A stretch of DNA of 64,000 nt. It comes from Mycobacterium lacus. Lineage in GTDB: Bacteria; Actinomycetota; Actinomycetes; Mycobacteriales; Mycobacteriaceae. Each line of letters opens with the position of its first letter. The first letter of the stretch is position 1. The stretch spans positions 2,613,952-2,677,951 of the forward strand of contig NZ_AP022581.1 in NCBI RefSeq assembly GCF_010731535.1, read 5' to 3'. Position numbers and translations under genes: made by a program. The notes below the pieces were generated by a model. The model had not been told where the DNA came from, did not search any database, and saw nothing but the letters and a program-made list of their open reading frames with translations. This document shows, one piece after another, positions 9,680-20,043 of this stretch.

Positions 9680-11332
9680 TTGCCTGTTATCCCTCCCCGA
9701 CCGCCCGAAACCACGGCGCCGGACGGCTTCATTCCCTTTCCGCCGCACCGCGCGGCTGCGTACCGGGCGGCCGGCTACTGGACGGGCCGCAGGCTCGATT
9801 CCTTGCTCCGCCGGGCCGCAACGAGGTCGCCGCAGCGGGTTGGGGTCGTCGATGCTCTCGGCAGCTATACGTACTCCGAACTGGACAAACTCGTCGACCG
9901 AGCGGCCGCTGGGTTCGCCTCGCTCGGGATCGCACCGGCTGACCGAGTGCTCCTGCAGCTGCCCAATTCGTGCCGGTTCGCCGTCGCGCTGTTCGGGCTG
10001 CTGCGCGCTGGAGCCATCCCCGTGATGTGCCTGCCCGGGCATCGATTGGCCGAATTGAGTCACTTCGCCCGGATCAGCGGCGCGGTCGGGTTGATCATCG
10101 CCGATACGGCGAGCGGCTTCGACTATCGCTCGATGGCCGAGCAGTTGGTGGCGGCGCATCCGAGGCTGCGCCACGTCATCGTCGACGGGGAACCCGGCCC
10201 CTTCATGTCCTGGTCAGACCTGCCCGCCGGTGACGTGCCCGAGATGGGGGGCGACACCGCGTCGCCCGCGTTGCTGCTCGTGTCGGGTGGCACCACCGGC
10301 GCGCCGAAACTGATCCCCCGTACGCACGATGACTACGTCTACAACGCCACCGCGAGCGCCGAGCTGTGCCGTCTGACGTGCGACGACGTGTACCTTGTGT
10401 CGTTGCCGGCGGCGCACAACTTCCCGCTGGCATGTCCCGGCATCCTCGGCGCGATGACTACCTGCGCCACAATCGTTTTCGGTACTGATCCAAGCCCGGA
10501 GGCCGCCTTCGCCACGATCGAGCGCCATGGTGTCACCGTCACCGCGCTCGTGCCCGCGCTGGCCAAGCTGTGGGCACGGGCGTGCGATTGGGAACCGGTG
10601 ACACCCAAGTCGCTGCGGCTCTTGCAGGTTGGCGGGGCCAAGCTGGAGCCCGAGGAGGCGCGCCGGGTGCGCGACGCGCTGACCCCGGGCCTACAGCAGG
10701 TGTTCGGGATGGCCGAAGGGCTGCTGAACTACACCCGGCTCGACGATCCCCCGGAGCTGCTCGAGCACACGCAGGGACGGCCGCTCTGCGCGGCCGACGA
10801 GCTGCGTGTCGTCGACACCGAAGGCCGTCCGGTGGCGCCCGGCGCAGAGGGCGAACTGCTGGTGCGCGGTCCGTACACCTTCAATGGCTATTTCGGTGCC
10901 GAGCGCGACAATGAGCGCTGCTTTGATCCCGACGGGTTCTACCGCAGCGGCGACCTGGTGCGCCTGAGGGACGACGGCTACCTGGTGGTCACCGGGCGGG
11001 TCAAAGATGTCATTTGCCGTTGCGGCGAGACGATTGCCGCCCAGGGTCTCGAGGAGCAGCTGATGAGCCACCCGGCGATCTGGTCGGCCGCGGCCGTTCC
11101 GCTGCCCGACCCCTGTATGGGGGAAAAGATATGCGCCGCAGTCGTTTTCGCCGGACCGCCGGTGACACTTGCAGAGTTGAATGCCTACCTTGACGAGCGC
11201 GGGGTGGCGAAGCACGCCCGGCCCGACATGCTGGTCGCGACGGCGTCGCTGCCGACCACGCCAGTGGGAAAGATCGACAAACGCGCGATCGCGCTCCAGG
11301 TCGCCGCGGCGGCTGAACCCACAGCCCTGTGA
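9680..11332 (+). CDS. mbtA: Salicylyl-AMP ligase MbtA
   Basis: An adenylate-forming enzyme of 550 residues that activates salicylate as its acyl-adenylate and loads an aryl carrier domain. Visible motifs: the phosphate loop SGGTTGAPKLIPRTHDD (about residues 200-216), FGMAEGLLNYT, YRSGDLVR, the hinge GRVKDVI and the C-terminal catalytic Lys in GKIDK (about 530). The TTG at 9680 is chosen because GAGGGA lies 9 bases upstream and the product then begins as in known MbtA; a longer frame reaching back to 8897 covers the mbtG antisense and is not credible. The partner aryl carrier, normally MbtB, is not in the window. mbtJ follows on the same strand after 214 bp with no recognisable gene. Confidence 0.95.
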   Translation: MPVIPPRPPETTAPDGFIPFPPHRAAAYRAAGYWTGRRLDSLLRRAATRSPQRVGVVDALGSYTYSELDKLVDRAAAGFASLGIAPADRVLLQLPNSCRFAVALFGLLRAGAIPVMCLPGHRLAELSHFARISGAVGLIIADTASGFDYRSMAEQLVAAHPRLRHVIVDGEPGPFMSWSDLPAGDVPEMGGDTASPALLLVSGGTTGAPKLIPRTHDDYVYNATASAELCRLTCDDVYLVSLPAAHNFPLACPGILGAMTTCATIVFGTDPSPEAAFATIERHGVTVTALVPALAKLWARACDWEPVTPKSLRLLQVGGAKLEPEEARRVRDALTPGLQQVFGMAEGLLNYTRLDDPPELLEHTQGRPLCAADELRVVDTEGRPVAPGAEGELLVRGPYTFNGYFGAERDNERCFDPDGFYRSGDLVRLRDDGYLVVTGRVKDVICRCGETIAAQGLEEQLMSHPAIWSAAAVPLPDPCMGEKICAAVVFAGPPVTLAELNAYLDERGVAKHARPDMLVATASLPTTPVGKIDKRAIALQVAAAAEPTAL

Positions 11333-11546
11333 TGGCTGAGCTGGCTTTACGTTCCAGGGCATATCGGCCCAAGACGGTACCGTCGGCAAATCTGGCGCCG
11401 ACGGCATCCACGGGGCCGACGGCGCACCCGGTCACTGATCGACACCACGGCTCGACCGCGAGCCACGAAGCCAACGCCGCTGCGAGAGACGGGTCGGATC
11501 CACGACCGTGGGTGGGCTAACGCCTGGTCCAAACTGCCGTTGACTA

Positions 11547-12623
11547 ATGGTGGCATTTGCGATTCACTGCGTCCTCATGAACGACGGCGTGCCGGCGCGC
11601 GGGTCACTACGATCACGCGCCGCGGTAGCAGTGAGCAAACTGATGCTACGGCCGATCACCGGGGCCATTCCGCCGGACCGAGCGTGGGGGATCTGGGCCT
11701 CGCGCCTACTCATCGCCAGACTCATGGGCACGTTCGGGCCGTCACTCGCAGGCACCCACGTCGCGCAGGTCAACTCCGTTCTGCCGGACGGGCGCCGGGT
11801 CATCGGCGAATGGGTGCATCGCGGGCCAGCCCGCTCGTCGACCAGCGCGAGCCCAAATGGCACTGGCTCTCCTCGCGGGCCAGCCCGCTCGTCGACCAGC
11901 GCCGGGGCGATCTACTACGTGCACGGCAGCGGCTACACGATGTGCTCACCCCGCACCCACCGGCGGTTGACGTCTTGGCTTTCGTCGCTGACCGGGCTAC
12001 CGGTGTTCTGCGTCGATTACCGGCTCGCGCCGCGCTACCGCTTCCCCGCCGCGGCCGACGACGTGCGTGCGGCCTGGGACTGGCTACCAACAGCGTGCGG
12101 CTTGCCCCCGGAACGCATTGTGGTCGTTGCTGATTCAGCGGGCGGACACCTGGCGGTGGACATGCTGCTGCAACCCGACGTCGCCGCCGAACCGCCGGCG
12201 TCACTGGTGTTGTTATCGCCCCTGATCGACCTTACGTTCACGCTCGCGGCCGCGCGGGAACGGCAACGCCCGGATCCCGCCGTCCGGGCGGCCGTCGCAG
12301 CCCGGACGGTCGGCTTGTACCACGCAGGAATCGACCCCACTCACCACCGCCTGGCCCTCGACGTTGCCGCAGGGCCAGTGCTTCCCCCGACGCTGATCCA
12401 GGCCGGTGGGGCCGAAATGTTGGAGGCGGACGCACGGCAACTCGCCGCCGACATCCACGCCGCCGGCGGCAGTTGCGAGCTGCAAATCTGGCCGGACCAG
12501 ATGCACGTATTCCAATCACTGCCTCGGATGACGCCCGAGGCAGCAAGGGCCATGGACCATGTCGCCCGGTTCATCGTCGAGGCGTTGTGGGTAGACACCA
12601 CGGCCGCCGACCAAGCGGTCTGA
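11547..12623 (+). CDS. mbtJ: MbtJ/LipK-like acetyl hydrolase
   Basis: An alpha/beta hydrolase of the hormone-sensitive-lipase type, 358 residues. The oxyanion motif appears as HGSGY (about residue 131), the nucleophile as ADSAGGH (about 197) and the catalytic His probably in QMHVF near the C-terminus. In M. tuberculosis the matching gene follows mbtA; its role in mycobactin synthesis is not firmly established. An odd in-frame stretch (residues about 92-119, GPARSSTSA repeated) is encoded by a direct repeat directly ahead of the oxyanion loop. The start is uncertain: ATG 11547 or ATG 11580. Confidence 0.8.
   Translation: MVAFAIHCVLMNDGVPARGSLRSRAAVAVSKLMLRPITGAIPPDRAWGIWASRLLIARLMGTFGPSLAGTHVAQVNSVLPDGRRVIGEWVHRGPARSSTSASPNGTGSPRGPARSSTSAGAIYYVHGSGYTMCSPRTHRRLTSWLSSLTGLPVFCVDYRLAPRYRFPAAADDVRAAWDWLPTACGLPPERIVVVADSAGGHLAVDMLLQPDVAAEPPASLVLLSPLIDLTFTLAAARERQRPDPAVRAAVAARTVGLYHAGIDPTHHRLALDVAAGPVLPPTLIQAGGAEMLEADARQLAADIHAAGGSCELQIWPDQMHVFQSLPRMTPEAARAMDHVARFIVEALWVDTTAADQAV
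11819..11902. repeat. Direct repeat with hairpin core inside mbtJ
   Basis: A 30-bp unit occurs at 11819-11848 and again at 11873-11902, with a period of 54 bp (18 codons), so the frame is kept. Each unit contains the perfect inverted core GCGGGCCAGCCCGC followed by TCGTCGACCAGCGC. This looks like a dispersed palindromic element that inserted into, or expanded within, coding sequence. Confidence 0.8.
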
Positions 12624-12675
12624 CGTTGTGCAGGCCGCCGGATAAGCTTCATCGAGCGAAGTCCGCATCGCGCGG

Positions 12676-13692
12676 CTAATGCCGGCTGAGCGTAAGCGTC
12701 CCTTCGGTTTTGAGCACCTTGCTGGCCGTGATCTTCTCCGTCCTGCGAGCCTCGCGTTCAAGGTAGCGCCGCTTGGATTCGTCGAATTTGTCGGCGGCCT
12801 GCTCGAGCTCCTTGATCAGCACGGCTAGATCGTCGCGCATCCGCGCCGCCTCGCCGGTGAAATCCTCGCGCTCGAAGATCCGCCACTTCCTCAGTACCGG
12901 CATCACCACCTCGTCGAGGTGGATCCGCGGGTCGTAGACGCCGCCGACGGCGATGATCACGGCCTTGCGCCGGAACTCTGGCACGGTGAAACCGGGCATC
13001 TTGAAATTGCGCAGAATCCGGTGCACGGACTTCATCGCCTGGTTGGGCGCGATGTCCAGGCCGGCCGCGCTGACGTCCCGGTAGAAGATCATGTGCAGGT
13101 TCTCGTCGGCCGACACCCTGGCGAGCAGCTTGTCGGCGATCGTGTCGTCGCAGGCCCTGCCCGTGTTGCGGTGCGACACGCGCGTGGCCAATTCCTGGAA
13201 AGAGACGTACATGACGGAGTCGAACAAGCTGTCAGCAAACATATCGCCCTGGTGGTTCTGTCCGGGGCTGAAGCCTCTGGTCATTTGCTCCAGGCGCAGC
13301 TTCTCCAGCTCGACCGGATCGACCGCGCGGGTCACCACCAGGTAGTCGCGCAGCGCGGTACTGTGCCGGTTCTCCTCGGCGGTCCACCGGTTGACCCACT
13401 GCCCCCAAGGGCCGTCCATGCTGAAGTTCATCGCGATCTCACGGTGATAAGACGGCAAATTGTCCTCTGTCAGCAGGTTTTGCACCATCGCCACCTGAGC
13501 TACGTCGGAGAGCTGGCTTTGCCGGGGCTCCCAGTCCTGACCGTCCAGGGCGTAGTAATTCTTGCCGTCCGACCACGGAATGTAGTCGTGCGGGTTCCAT
13601 TCCTTGAACATCGACAGGTGTCGGTTGAGCAGGCGCTCCACCACGGGCTCCAGCTCGTGAAGTAGCTGCAGGTTGGTCAAGCTCTTGGGCAT
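12676..13692 (-). CDS. DesA1-like acyl-ACP desaturase
   Basis: A ferritin-like di-iron acyl-ACP desaturase of 338 residues. Metal-ligand motifs are WTAEENRH (about residue 105) and SADENLH (about 193). NPHDYIPWSDGKNYYALDGQ and VIIAVGGVYDPRIHLDEVVM are near-identical to mycobacterial DesA1 as I remember it. DesA1 introduces double bonds into long acyl chains for mycolic acids. This copy lies between mbtJ and mbtI, where M. tuberculosis has no desaturase. It may be a duplicated lipid gene or may supply an unsaturated acyl chain for the siderophore; the latter is inferred from position only. GGGAG precedes the ATG at 13692. Confidence 0.88.
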   Translation of the reverse strand: MPKSLTNLQLLHELEPVVERLLNRHLSMFKEWNPHDYIPWSDGKNYYALDGQDWEPRQSQLSDVAQVAMVQNLLTEDNLPSYHREIAMNFSMDGPWGQWVNRWTAEENRHSTALRDYLVVTRAVDPVELEKLRLEQMTRGFSPGQNHQGDMFADSLFDSVMYVSFQELATRVSHRNTGRACDDTIADKLLARVSADENLHMIFYRDVSAAGLDIAPNQAMKSVHRILRNFKMPGFTVPEFRRKAVIIAVGGVYDPRIHLDEVVMPVLRKWRIFEREDFTGEAARMRDDLAVLIKELEQAADKFDESKRRYLEREARRTEKITASKVLKTEGTLTLSRH

Positions 13693-13706
13693 CGCGGCTC
13701 CCAGCT

Positions 13707-13753
13707 ATCTGTAAATGTCAGTAACGGGCAATATATCTGTAAATCTCGGTTAC
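13707..13753. promoter_or_regulatory. Repeated operator-like motif before the desaturase
   Basis: Two related 19-bp units, ATCTGTAAATGTCAGTAAC (13707-13725) and ATCTGTAAATCTCGGTTAC (13735-13753), are spaced by 28 bp immediately upstream of the desaturase. The second has GTAA-N7-TTAC dyad symmetry. The arrangement suits a TetR-type fatty-acid regulator, but the regulator is not identified. Confidence 0.5.
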
Positions 13754-13875
13754 ATTCAAGTCAGACACGCCGGGGCGCCGCGGACTAGGGACTAAAGTCC
13801 CAGCCGGTGATGTGACGTCGATCACGCCGCCGCTACGGAGCCGGCGGCCGTCGCAACCAGGAAGCTAACGAGGTA

Positions 13876-15262
<1,387 letters not shown>

Positions 15263-15621
15263 CAAAGTCCGTCGCGACCCCTCCCAATCTCCGACAACCG
15301 GGGCGTCGGGCATTATGAAAATCACGCCTGGAATTAATCACTGACGCCGGTCCGGCGCGCAGAACGCGGACGCGTTGGTGTGTCCGACCGGTGCGCCGCT
15401 ATTCACGGGTGCGCCCGTGCGCTGTTCAGGCTCGGGTGAGACGCCAAACATTTACCAACCGTTTACCGGCCGAGCGCACAACCAACTGTTGCCATGCCCG
15501 CAGTTCTCTTACCATCACTAGCTGGATGCGGGGGCCTGTGGGTTGATGGCGCGCCGCGGCCGGTGTAGTCCGCTCACCTCAGCCCGATCGCGACCGGCAC
15601 CAATCAAGGGAGGACGACCAC
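15263..15621. other. Intergenic gap, mbtI to small conserved gene
   Basis: No credible coding frame is seen in these 359 bp. The left end belongs to the mbtI promoter region and the right end carries the ribosome site GGGAGG for the small gene at 15622. No convincing RNA gene was recognised. Confidence 0.5.
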
Positions 15622-15831
15622 ATGTTCGTGATCAAGCTCGCGGACGGCGAAGAGGTCCAGGGCGAGTGCGACGAGCTCTCGATCAACCAGGACACGGGGG
15701 TATTGACGGTTTGCCGGGTCGACGGGTTCGAGGAAATCACGACCCACTACTCGCCCGTCGCCTGGCGGTCGGTGACACACCGCAAGCGCGACATCGCGGT
15801 AAGGCCTTCCCTGGCGTCTTCCGCGCGTTGA
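15622..15831 (+). CDS. Small conserved mycobacterial protein
   Basis: A 69-residue protein beginning MFVIKLADGEEVQGECDEL, then an acidic beta-rich segment (DTGVLTVCRVDGFEEITTHYSP) and a basic tail. It has no signal peptide or membrane segment. GGGAGGACGACCAC lies directly before the ATG, which supports translation. I do not recognise a function. It lies upstream of the bicarbonate-transporter gene with a gap of about 270 bp, so an operon is possible but not shown. Confidence 0.7.
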   Translation: MFVIKLADGEEVQGECDELSINQDTGVLTVCRVDGFEEITTHYSPVAWRSVTHRKRDIAVRPSLASSAR

Positions 15832-16103
15832 CGTTCCCGTCATCCACAGCGATTACACAGTAGATTCACATTGAACTCACGGTTCTTCACCTGACCGGCG
15901 TATCACCAGCGCAATCATGACAGCTGACTGTGTCAGGGCCGTAACGCGCGGAAAACTCGGTAATGCCTGTAGTTTCCCGCGCATCGGCGAGTGGCGATTT
16001 GGCGGCAGCCTCGCTAGATTTTTTGCGGTTGTCTGGGAGTTCGTGGTCACGCCGCCGACGGTCGGTGCTTCCTTGATTGCCACACGACGCTCGGGAGGCG
16101 CCA

Positions 16104-17345
16104 ATGCTGCATGAGTTTTGGGAAAACTTCACCCACAACCTGTTCAAGCCGCTGTTGCTGTTCTTCTACTTCGGATTCCTGATCCCGATCCTGAAAGTGC
16201 GGTTCGAATTCCCGTACGTGATCTACCAGGGCCTCACCATGTACCTGCTGCTGGCTATCGGCTGGCACGGGGGCGAAGAGCTCGCCAAGATCAAGCCGTC
16301 CGCGATCGGCAACATCGCCGGTTTCATGGTTTTGGGCGTTCTTCTGAACTGCGCGATCGGTTTGGTTGCCTACTTTTTGCTGAGCATTTTGACGAAAATG
16401 CGCCGGGTCGATAGAGCGACGGTCGCCGGCTATTACGGGTCGGACTCGGCAGGGACCTTCGCCACTTGCGTGGCCTTTCTCACCAGCGTCGGCATCGCCT
16501 TCAACGCCTATATGCCCGTCATGCTGGCCCTCATGGAGATCCCCGGTTGCCTGGTGGCGCTGTACCTGGTGGCGCGACTGCGGCATCGGGGACTGAGCGA
16601 GGCGGGGTACATGCCGGACGAGCCCGGCTACGTCCCACCGGCGAAGGTCGGGGTGGGGCCCGGCACCGCCGCCCGGCCCGCTCGCGGCGAGAGCCTGGCG
16701 AGCCAGCACGAACGGGAGATCGAAGAGGAATTGGAGATATCACTGGAAAAGCGGGAACATCCCGACTGGGACCACCCGGACGAAGTCAAGGAGAGCGGCC
16801 AGCGACAGTCCTTCTTCTCCCGTGAGCTCCTGCAGGAAGTCTTCCTCAACCCAGGCCTGTGCCTGTTGGTCGGCGGCATCGTCATCGGCCTCATCAGTGG
16901 GCTGCAGGGCGAGAAAGTGGTCCACGACGACGACACTTTCTTCGTCACGGCCTTCCAAGGCGTGCTCGCCCTGTTCCTGCTCGAGATGGGCATGACGGCC
17001 TCGCGCAAGTTGAGGGACCTGCGGTCGGCGGGCGCCGGTTTCATCTTCTTCGGTCTGCTGGCGCCGAATCTGTTTGCGACGCTTGGGATCTTCCTCGGGC
17101 ACACCTACGCCTACTTCACCAATAGCGACTTCAAGCCAGGCACCTACGTGTTGTTCGCGGTGCTGTGCGCAGCCGCGTCCTACATCGCCGTACCTGCCGT
17201 TCAGCGGCTTGCGATCCCCGAGGCCAGCCCGACCCTGCCGCTGGCCGCGTCGCTGGGTTTGACGTTCTCGTACAACGTCACGATCGGCATTCCGCTCTAC
17301 ATCGAGATCGCCCGCATTGTCGGGCAATGGTTCAATACGGTCTAG
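16104..17345 (+). CDS. SbtA-like sodium/bicarbonate transporter (Rv2387-like)
   Basis: An integral membrane protein of 413 residues. Two blocks of hydrophobic helices (about residues 10-170 and 250-413) flank a charged cytoplasmic loop rich in Glu and Lys (about 180-240). GYYGSDSAGTFATCVAFL and LPLAASLGLTFSYNVTIGIPLY resemble the paired repeats of the SBT (DUF897) family, whose cyanobacterial member SbtA imports bicarbonate with sodium. The ATG at 16104 is preferred over the upstream in-frame start at 16077 because GGGAGG lies 6 bases before it. In M. tuberculosis the matching gene sits between mbtI and hemN as here. The substrate in mycobacteria is inferred. Confidence 0.8.
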   Translation: MLHEFWENFTHNLFKPLLLFFYFGFLIPILKVRFEFPYVIYQGLTMYLLLAIGWHGGEELAKIKPSAIGNIAGFMVLGVLLNCAIGLVAYFLLSILTKMRRVDRATVAGYYGSDSAGTFATCVAFLTSVGIAFNAYMPVMLALMEIPGCLVALYLVARLRHRGLSEAGYMPDEPGYVPPAKVGVGPGTAARPARGESLASQHEREIEEELEISLEKREHPDWDHPDEVKESGQRQSFFSRELLQEVFLNPGLCLLVGGIVIGLISGLQGEKVVHDDDTFFVTAFQGVLALFLLEMGMTASRKLRDLRSAGAGFIFFGLLAPNLFATLGIFLGHTYAYFTNSDFKPGTYVLFAVLCAAASYIAVPAVQRLAIPEASPTLPLAASLGLTFSYNVTIGIPLYIEIARIVGQWFNTV

Positions 17346-17355
17346 CACGCCGCCG

Positions 17356-18540
17356 TTACCCCAACAGCGTGCGCACCACCGCGTCGGCCAGCAACCGCCC
17401 CCGCCGGGTGAGCACCACAGTGTCGCCGTCGGATACCAGCAACCGGTCGGCCACCCCCTCAGCCAAGAGGGTCCCGGCGCGCTCGCGTTCGGCGGCACCC
17501 AGCAGGGCAAGCGGCAGCCCTTGGCGCAACCGGATTTTCAACAGCACGTCTTCGGTGTGCAACGCCTCGGAACCGAGCTGTTCGAAGCCCGCTACCGGCA
17601 GCCTCGCACCGGCCAGCAGCCGCGCATAGGTGCTGGGGTGCTTGACATTCCACCAGCGCGTCGCGCCGACGTAACCGTGCGCTCCCGGTCCTGCGCCCCA
17701 CCACTGGCCACCGTCCCAGTACCCAAGGTTATGCCGGCATTCACCGCCGGGTTTCGACCAGTTGGACACCTCGTACCAGGTCAACCCGGCCTCGGATAGC
17801 CGCGCGTCGACCAGCTCGTAGCGATGCGCCAGCACGTCGTCGTCGGGCGCGGCCAGCTCGCCACTGCGAACCCGCCGTGCCAACGCGGTGCCATCCTCGA
17901 CGACGAGGGCGTACGCGGACACATGGTCGACACCGGCCTCCACCGCCGCGTCGACCGACCGGAGCACGTCGTCATCCGACTCGCCAGGGGTGCCGTAAAT
18001 CAGGTCGAGGTTGACGTGGTCGAAGCCCGCGCCCATCGCCTCGCGGGCCGCGGCCAACGCCCTCCCCGGCGAGTGGACCCGGTCGAGCGTCGCCAGCACC
18101 CGCGGCGCCACCGACTGCATGCCGAGCGACACCCTGGTGTAACCGGCCGCTCGGATCGCCGCGAAGAATTCCGGCCACGTCGACTCCGGGTTGGCCTCGG
18201 TCGTGACCTCGGCACCGGGAGTCAGCACGAAATGCTCCCGCACCATATCCAGCAGTGTGGCCAGGCGCTCACCGCCCAGCAGTGACGGCGTCCCGCCGCC
18301 GACGAACACGGTGTGCACCACCGCAGCGTCCAGCCGTGCGGCCGCCATCTCGAGCTCGGTCCGCACCGCCAGCAACCAGGCGTCCGGGTTCACCCCACCC
18401 AGCTCGGCCGGGGTGTAGGTATTGAAATCGCAATACCCGCAACGGGTTACGCAGAATGGCACGTGCACGTACAACCCGAAGGGCCGTCCTGGAATCGGCC
18501 GCACCTCGGGTAGGTCCACCGGTGCCTCGCGAAGGGCCAT
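17356..18540 (-). CDS. hemW: Radical SAM haem chaperone HemW-like (HemN annotation)
   Basis: A protein of 394 residues. The radical SAM cluster motif CVTRCGYC is near residue 31 (CxxxCxxC), followed by DFNTYTP, and GGGTPSLL is typical of the family. The HemW subgroup, often annotated hemN or coproporphyrinogen oxidase, is thought to deliver haem rather than oxidise coproporphyrinogen; sequence alone does not prove which applies. It is convergent with the transporter (10-bp gap). The gene order transporter-hemN-rpfD matches M. tuberculosis. Confidence 0.9.
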   Translation of the reverse strand: MALREAPVDLPEVRPIPGRPFGLYVHVPFCVTRCGYCDFNTYTPAELGGVNPDAWLLAVRTELEMAAARLDAAVVHTVFVGGGTPSLLGGERLATLLDMVREHFVLTPGAEVTTEANPESTWPEFFAAIRAAGYTRVSLGMQSVAPRVLATLDRVHSPGRALAAAREAMGAGFDHVNLDLIYGTPGESDDDVLRSVDAAVEAGVDHVSAYALVVEDGTALARRVRSGELAAPDDDVLAHRYELVDARLSEAGLTWYEVSNWSKPGGECRHNLGYWDGGQWWGAGPGAHGYVGATRWWNVKHPSTYARLLAGARLPVAGFEQLGSEALHTEDVLLKIRLRQGLPLALLGAAERERAGTLLAEGVADRLLVSDGDTVVLTRRGRLLADAVVRTLLG

Positions 18541-18566
18541 GCCAAATCATGTCATGGCTGACCCGC

Positions 18567-19019
18567 TCAGTCGTCGTTGTTGCCCATGCAGCCCCCGCCG
18601 GACGCCATCAGGGCTGTCAGGATCTGGGTCAGGGAACCCGCCGGGGCATCGCCACGACTGCAGGAACTGCATCTCGGCCACGCGCCCGGTCCCTGGGTGG
18701 CCATGATCCTGTCCGCGACTTCGATCTGCCCGTCCGGGCTCGTGGTCGACGGCAATCCGGTTCCGCCGTTGCCCTCCCACGTCGGCTCGCTGATCTGCAG
18801 ACCACCGTAGAAACCGTTGCCGGTATCGGCTGCCCAGTTGCCGCCGGATTCGCATTGCGCGATGGCTTCCCAGTTGACGCTGTCCGCGTGCGAGCTGCCG
18901 GTCGATACCGCGACCGACAAAACCGGGACAGCACCCGCGAGGGCTGTCACCGCGAGCAACCTGTATACGCCGCTACGCGTGCTACCGCCAGGCTGCCGCG
19001 CCCCGATCTGGAACCTCAT
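18567..19019 (-). CDS. rpfD: Resuscitation-promoting factor RpfD
   Basis: A secreted protein of 150 residues. An N-terminal signal sequence (hydrophobic VYRLLAVTALAGAVPVLSVA) is followed by the Rpf lysozyme-like domain: VNWEAIAQCESGGNWAADTG, with the catalytic Glu in CESGG, then FYGGLQISEPTWEGNGG and the paired Cys of WPRCSSC. Rpf proteins cleave peptidoglycan and help dormant cells resume growth. The ATG at 19019 overlaps the upstream stop (ATGA), has AGGAAGG upstream and gives a normal signal peptide; a start further out is not needed. It is probably cotranscribed with the membrane-anchored protein upstream. Confidence 0.93.
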   Translation of the reverse strand: MRFQIGARQPGGSTRSGVYRLLAVTALAGAVPVLSVAVSTGSSHADSVNWEAIAQCESGGNWAADTGNGFYGGLQISEPTWEGNGGTGLPSTTSPDGQIEVADRIMATQGPGAWPRCSSCSRGDAPAGSLTQILTALMASGGGCMGNNDD

Positions 19020-19627
19020 AGCAGTTGTACCTTCCTGGCCACCCACCGACCGTCCAGCTTCACCATCGTCAACTTGATGCGACTGTGGTCGATCTGCGAT
19101 CGCGGGCTATTGCGATTACTGATCGATTCGTCGACGAACATCAGGACCACGACCTTGTTGGCCGTGGCCGACTTCACCGCGGCCTCGACGACAGAGCCTC
19201 GCGTGTGCACCTGGTTGTCGACCACCATTTGGCGCAGCTGCTGACCAGACTTGCCGTACGAATCCCGGAATTCGCCAGTCGAGCCGTCCAGGATGTCGCC
19301 GAACCTGGCGTCGACCGCGTCCGAGTCAAGGTTGGTCAGCTTGACGACGTAATTCCGCGCGGCGGCAAGCGCTTGGCTGGCGGCCTCGTTCCTCTGGTGC
19401 TGTTGAAAGAGCAACCAGCCCCCAAAAGCCAGCCCGGCCACACCGAAGACCACGGCCACAGCAAGCGCGCCGAGCCAGCGGGTCTTCAGTCTGCTCGCGC
19501 GACCAGCACCGCTGCCTTTGATGCCCTTTACCACCGGTTTGCTCTCGGGAGCAGACGCCCGTGCTACCGAATCGCCGTCGACGGCGGATCTACGGGCGCC
19601 ACTCGCGCCCTCTCCGGACGAGACCAT
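19016..19627 (-). CDS. Mce-associated-like membrane protein (Rv2390c-like)
   Basis: About 203 residues. A Ser/Gly/Lys-rich cytoplasmic N-terminus (about 45 residues) is followed by one transmembrane helix (LGALAVAVVFGVAGLAFGGWLLF) and an extracytoplasmic domain with TNLDSDAVDARFGDILDGST. This layout is typical of Mce-associated/VirB8-like mycobacterial proteins. Its stop overlaps the rpfD start by ATGA, so it is coupled to the Rpf gene and may act at the same cell-wall site. The ATG at 19627 has AGGTG 6 bases upstream; a GTG at 19636 is an alternative start. Confidence 0.8.
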   Translation of the reverse strand: MVSSGEGASGARRSAVDGDSVARASAPESKPVVKGIKGSGAGRASRLKTRWLGALAVAVVFGVAGLAFGGWLLFQQHQRNEAASQALAAARNYVVKLTNLDSDAVDARFGDILDGSTGEFRDSYGKSGQQLRQMVVDNQVHTRGSVVEAAVKSATANKVVVLMFVDESISNRNSPRSQIDHSRIKLTMVKLDGRWVARKVQLL

Positions 19628-19636
19628 GCCATTCAC

Positions 19637-19938
19637 CTACGGCTTTCAACGTTTGGAACACCGATCGTTAGATCCTGGAACACGGGTCACTATAGTTACC
19701 TATAGCCACATTTGTCACTACTAACACTCGACTCGGGCAACATTTGCGGTACAGCGCCCAACGGTCGAGCCCATCGGGCCCGACGCCTCCCTCGGCTACC
19801 CGCTAGGGGCGGGTGACTCTCAGCCGATTCCCGGTTTTGTTTACCCAATCACCCAGGGTTGATCCGTAGTTTTGATCATCATGAGGAGAAATTCGGCCTG
19901 GTCGCGCGGCTGGGTGCCATCCATGGCAGAATGTCCCC
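19637..19938. other. Divergent promoter region, rpfD operon and sirA leader
   Basis: No protein gene is supported in this 302-bp divergent gap. It contains GTGTTCCA twice on the minus strand (near 19646-19680), which could bear on rpfD-operon control. On the plus strand it ends with CAGAAT at 19927-19932, a plausible -10 element 6 bases before the leader GTG. Confidence 0.45.
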
Positions 19939-20043
19939 GTGACCGTCGCCAACCCGGACCTGCGCCCCAAACCGCGGACCCCGCTGGTGGCGCGGCGGCA
20001 TATCGACCTCAAGCGTGTCTGCAGCTGTAGCTGTCTGCCTTGA
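19939..20043 (+). CDS. Cysteine-codon leader peptide of the sirA-cysH operon
   Basis: A 34-codon frame, GTG to TGA, ending RVCSCSCLP: three Cys codons within five codons just before the stop. A -10-like CAGAAT sits 6 bases upstream, so the message is probably leaderless. After the stop, a GC-rich dyad (GCGCCG at 20090 pairing with CGGCGC at 20113, around a CCGG pair) precedes the sirA ribosome site GAAGGAG. Leaderless polycysteine short ORFs acting as cysteine-responsive attenuators upstream of sulfur operons are known in mycobacteria; the arrangement here fits that model. Ribosome stalling at low charged Cys-tRNA would then raise sirA-cysH expression. Confidence 0.75.
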   Translation: MTVANPDLRPKPRTPLVARRHIDLKRVCSCSCLP

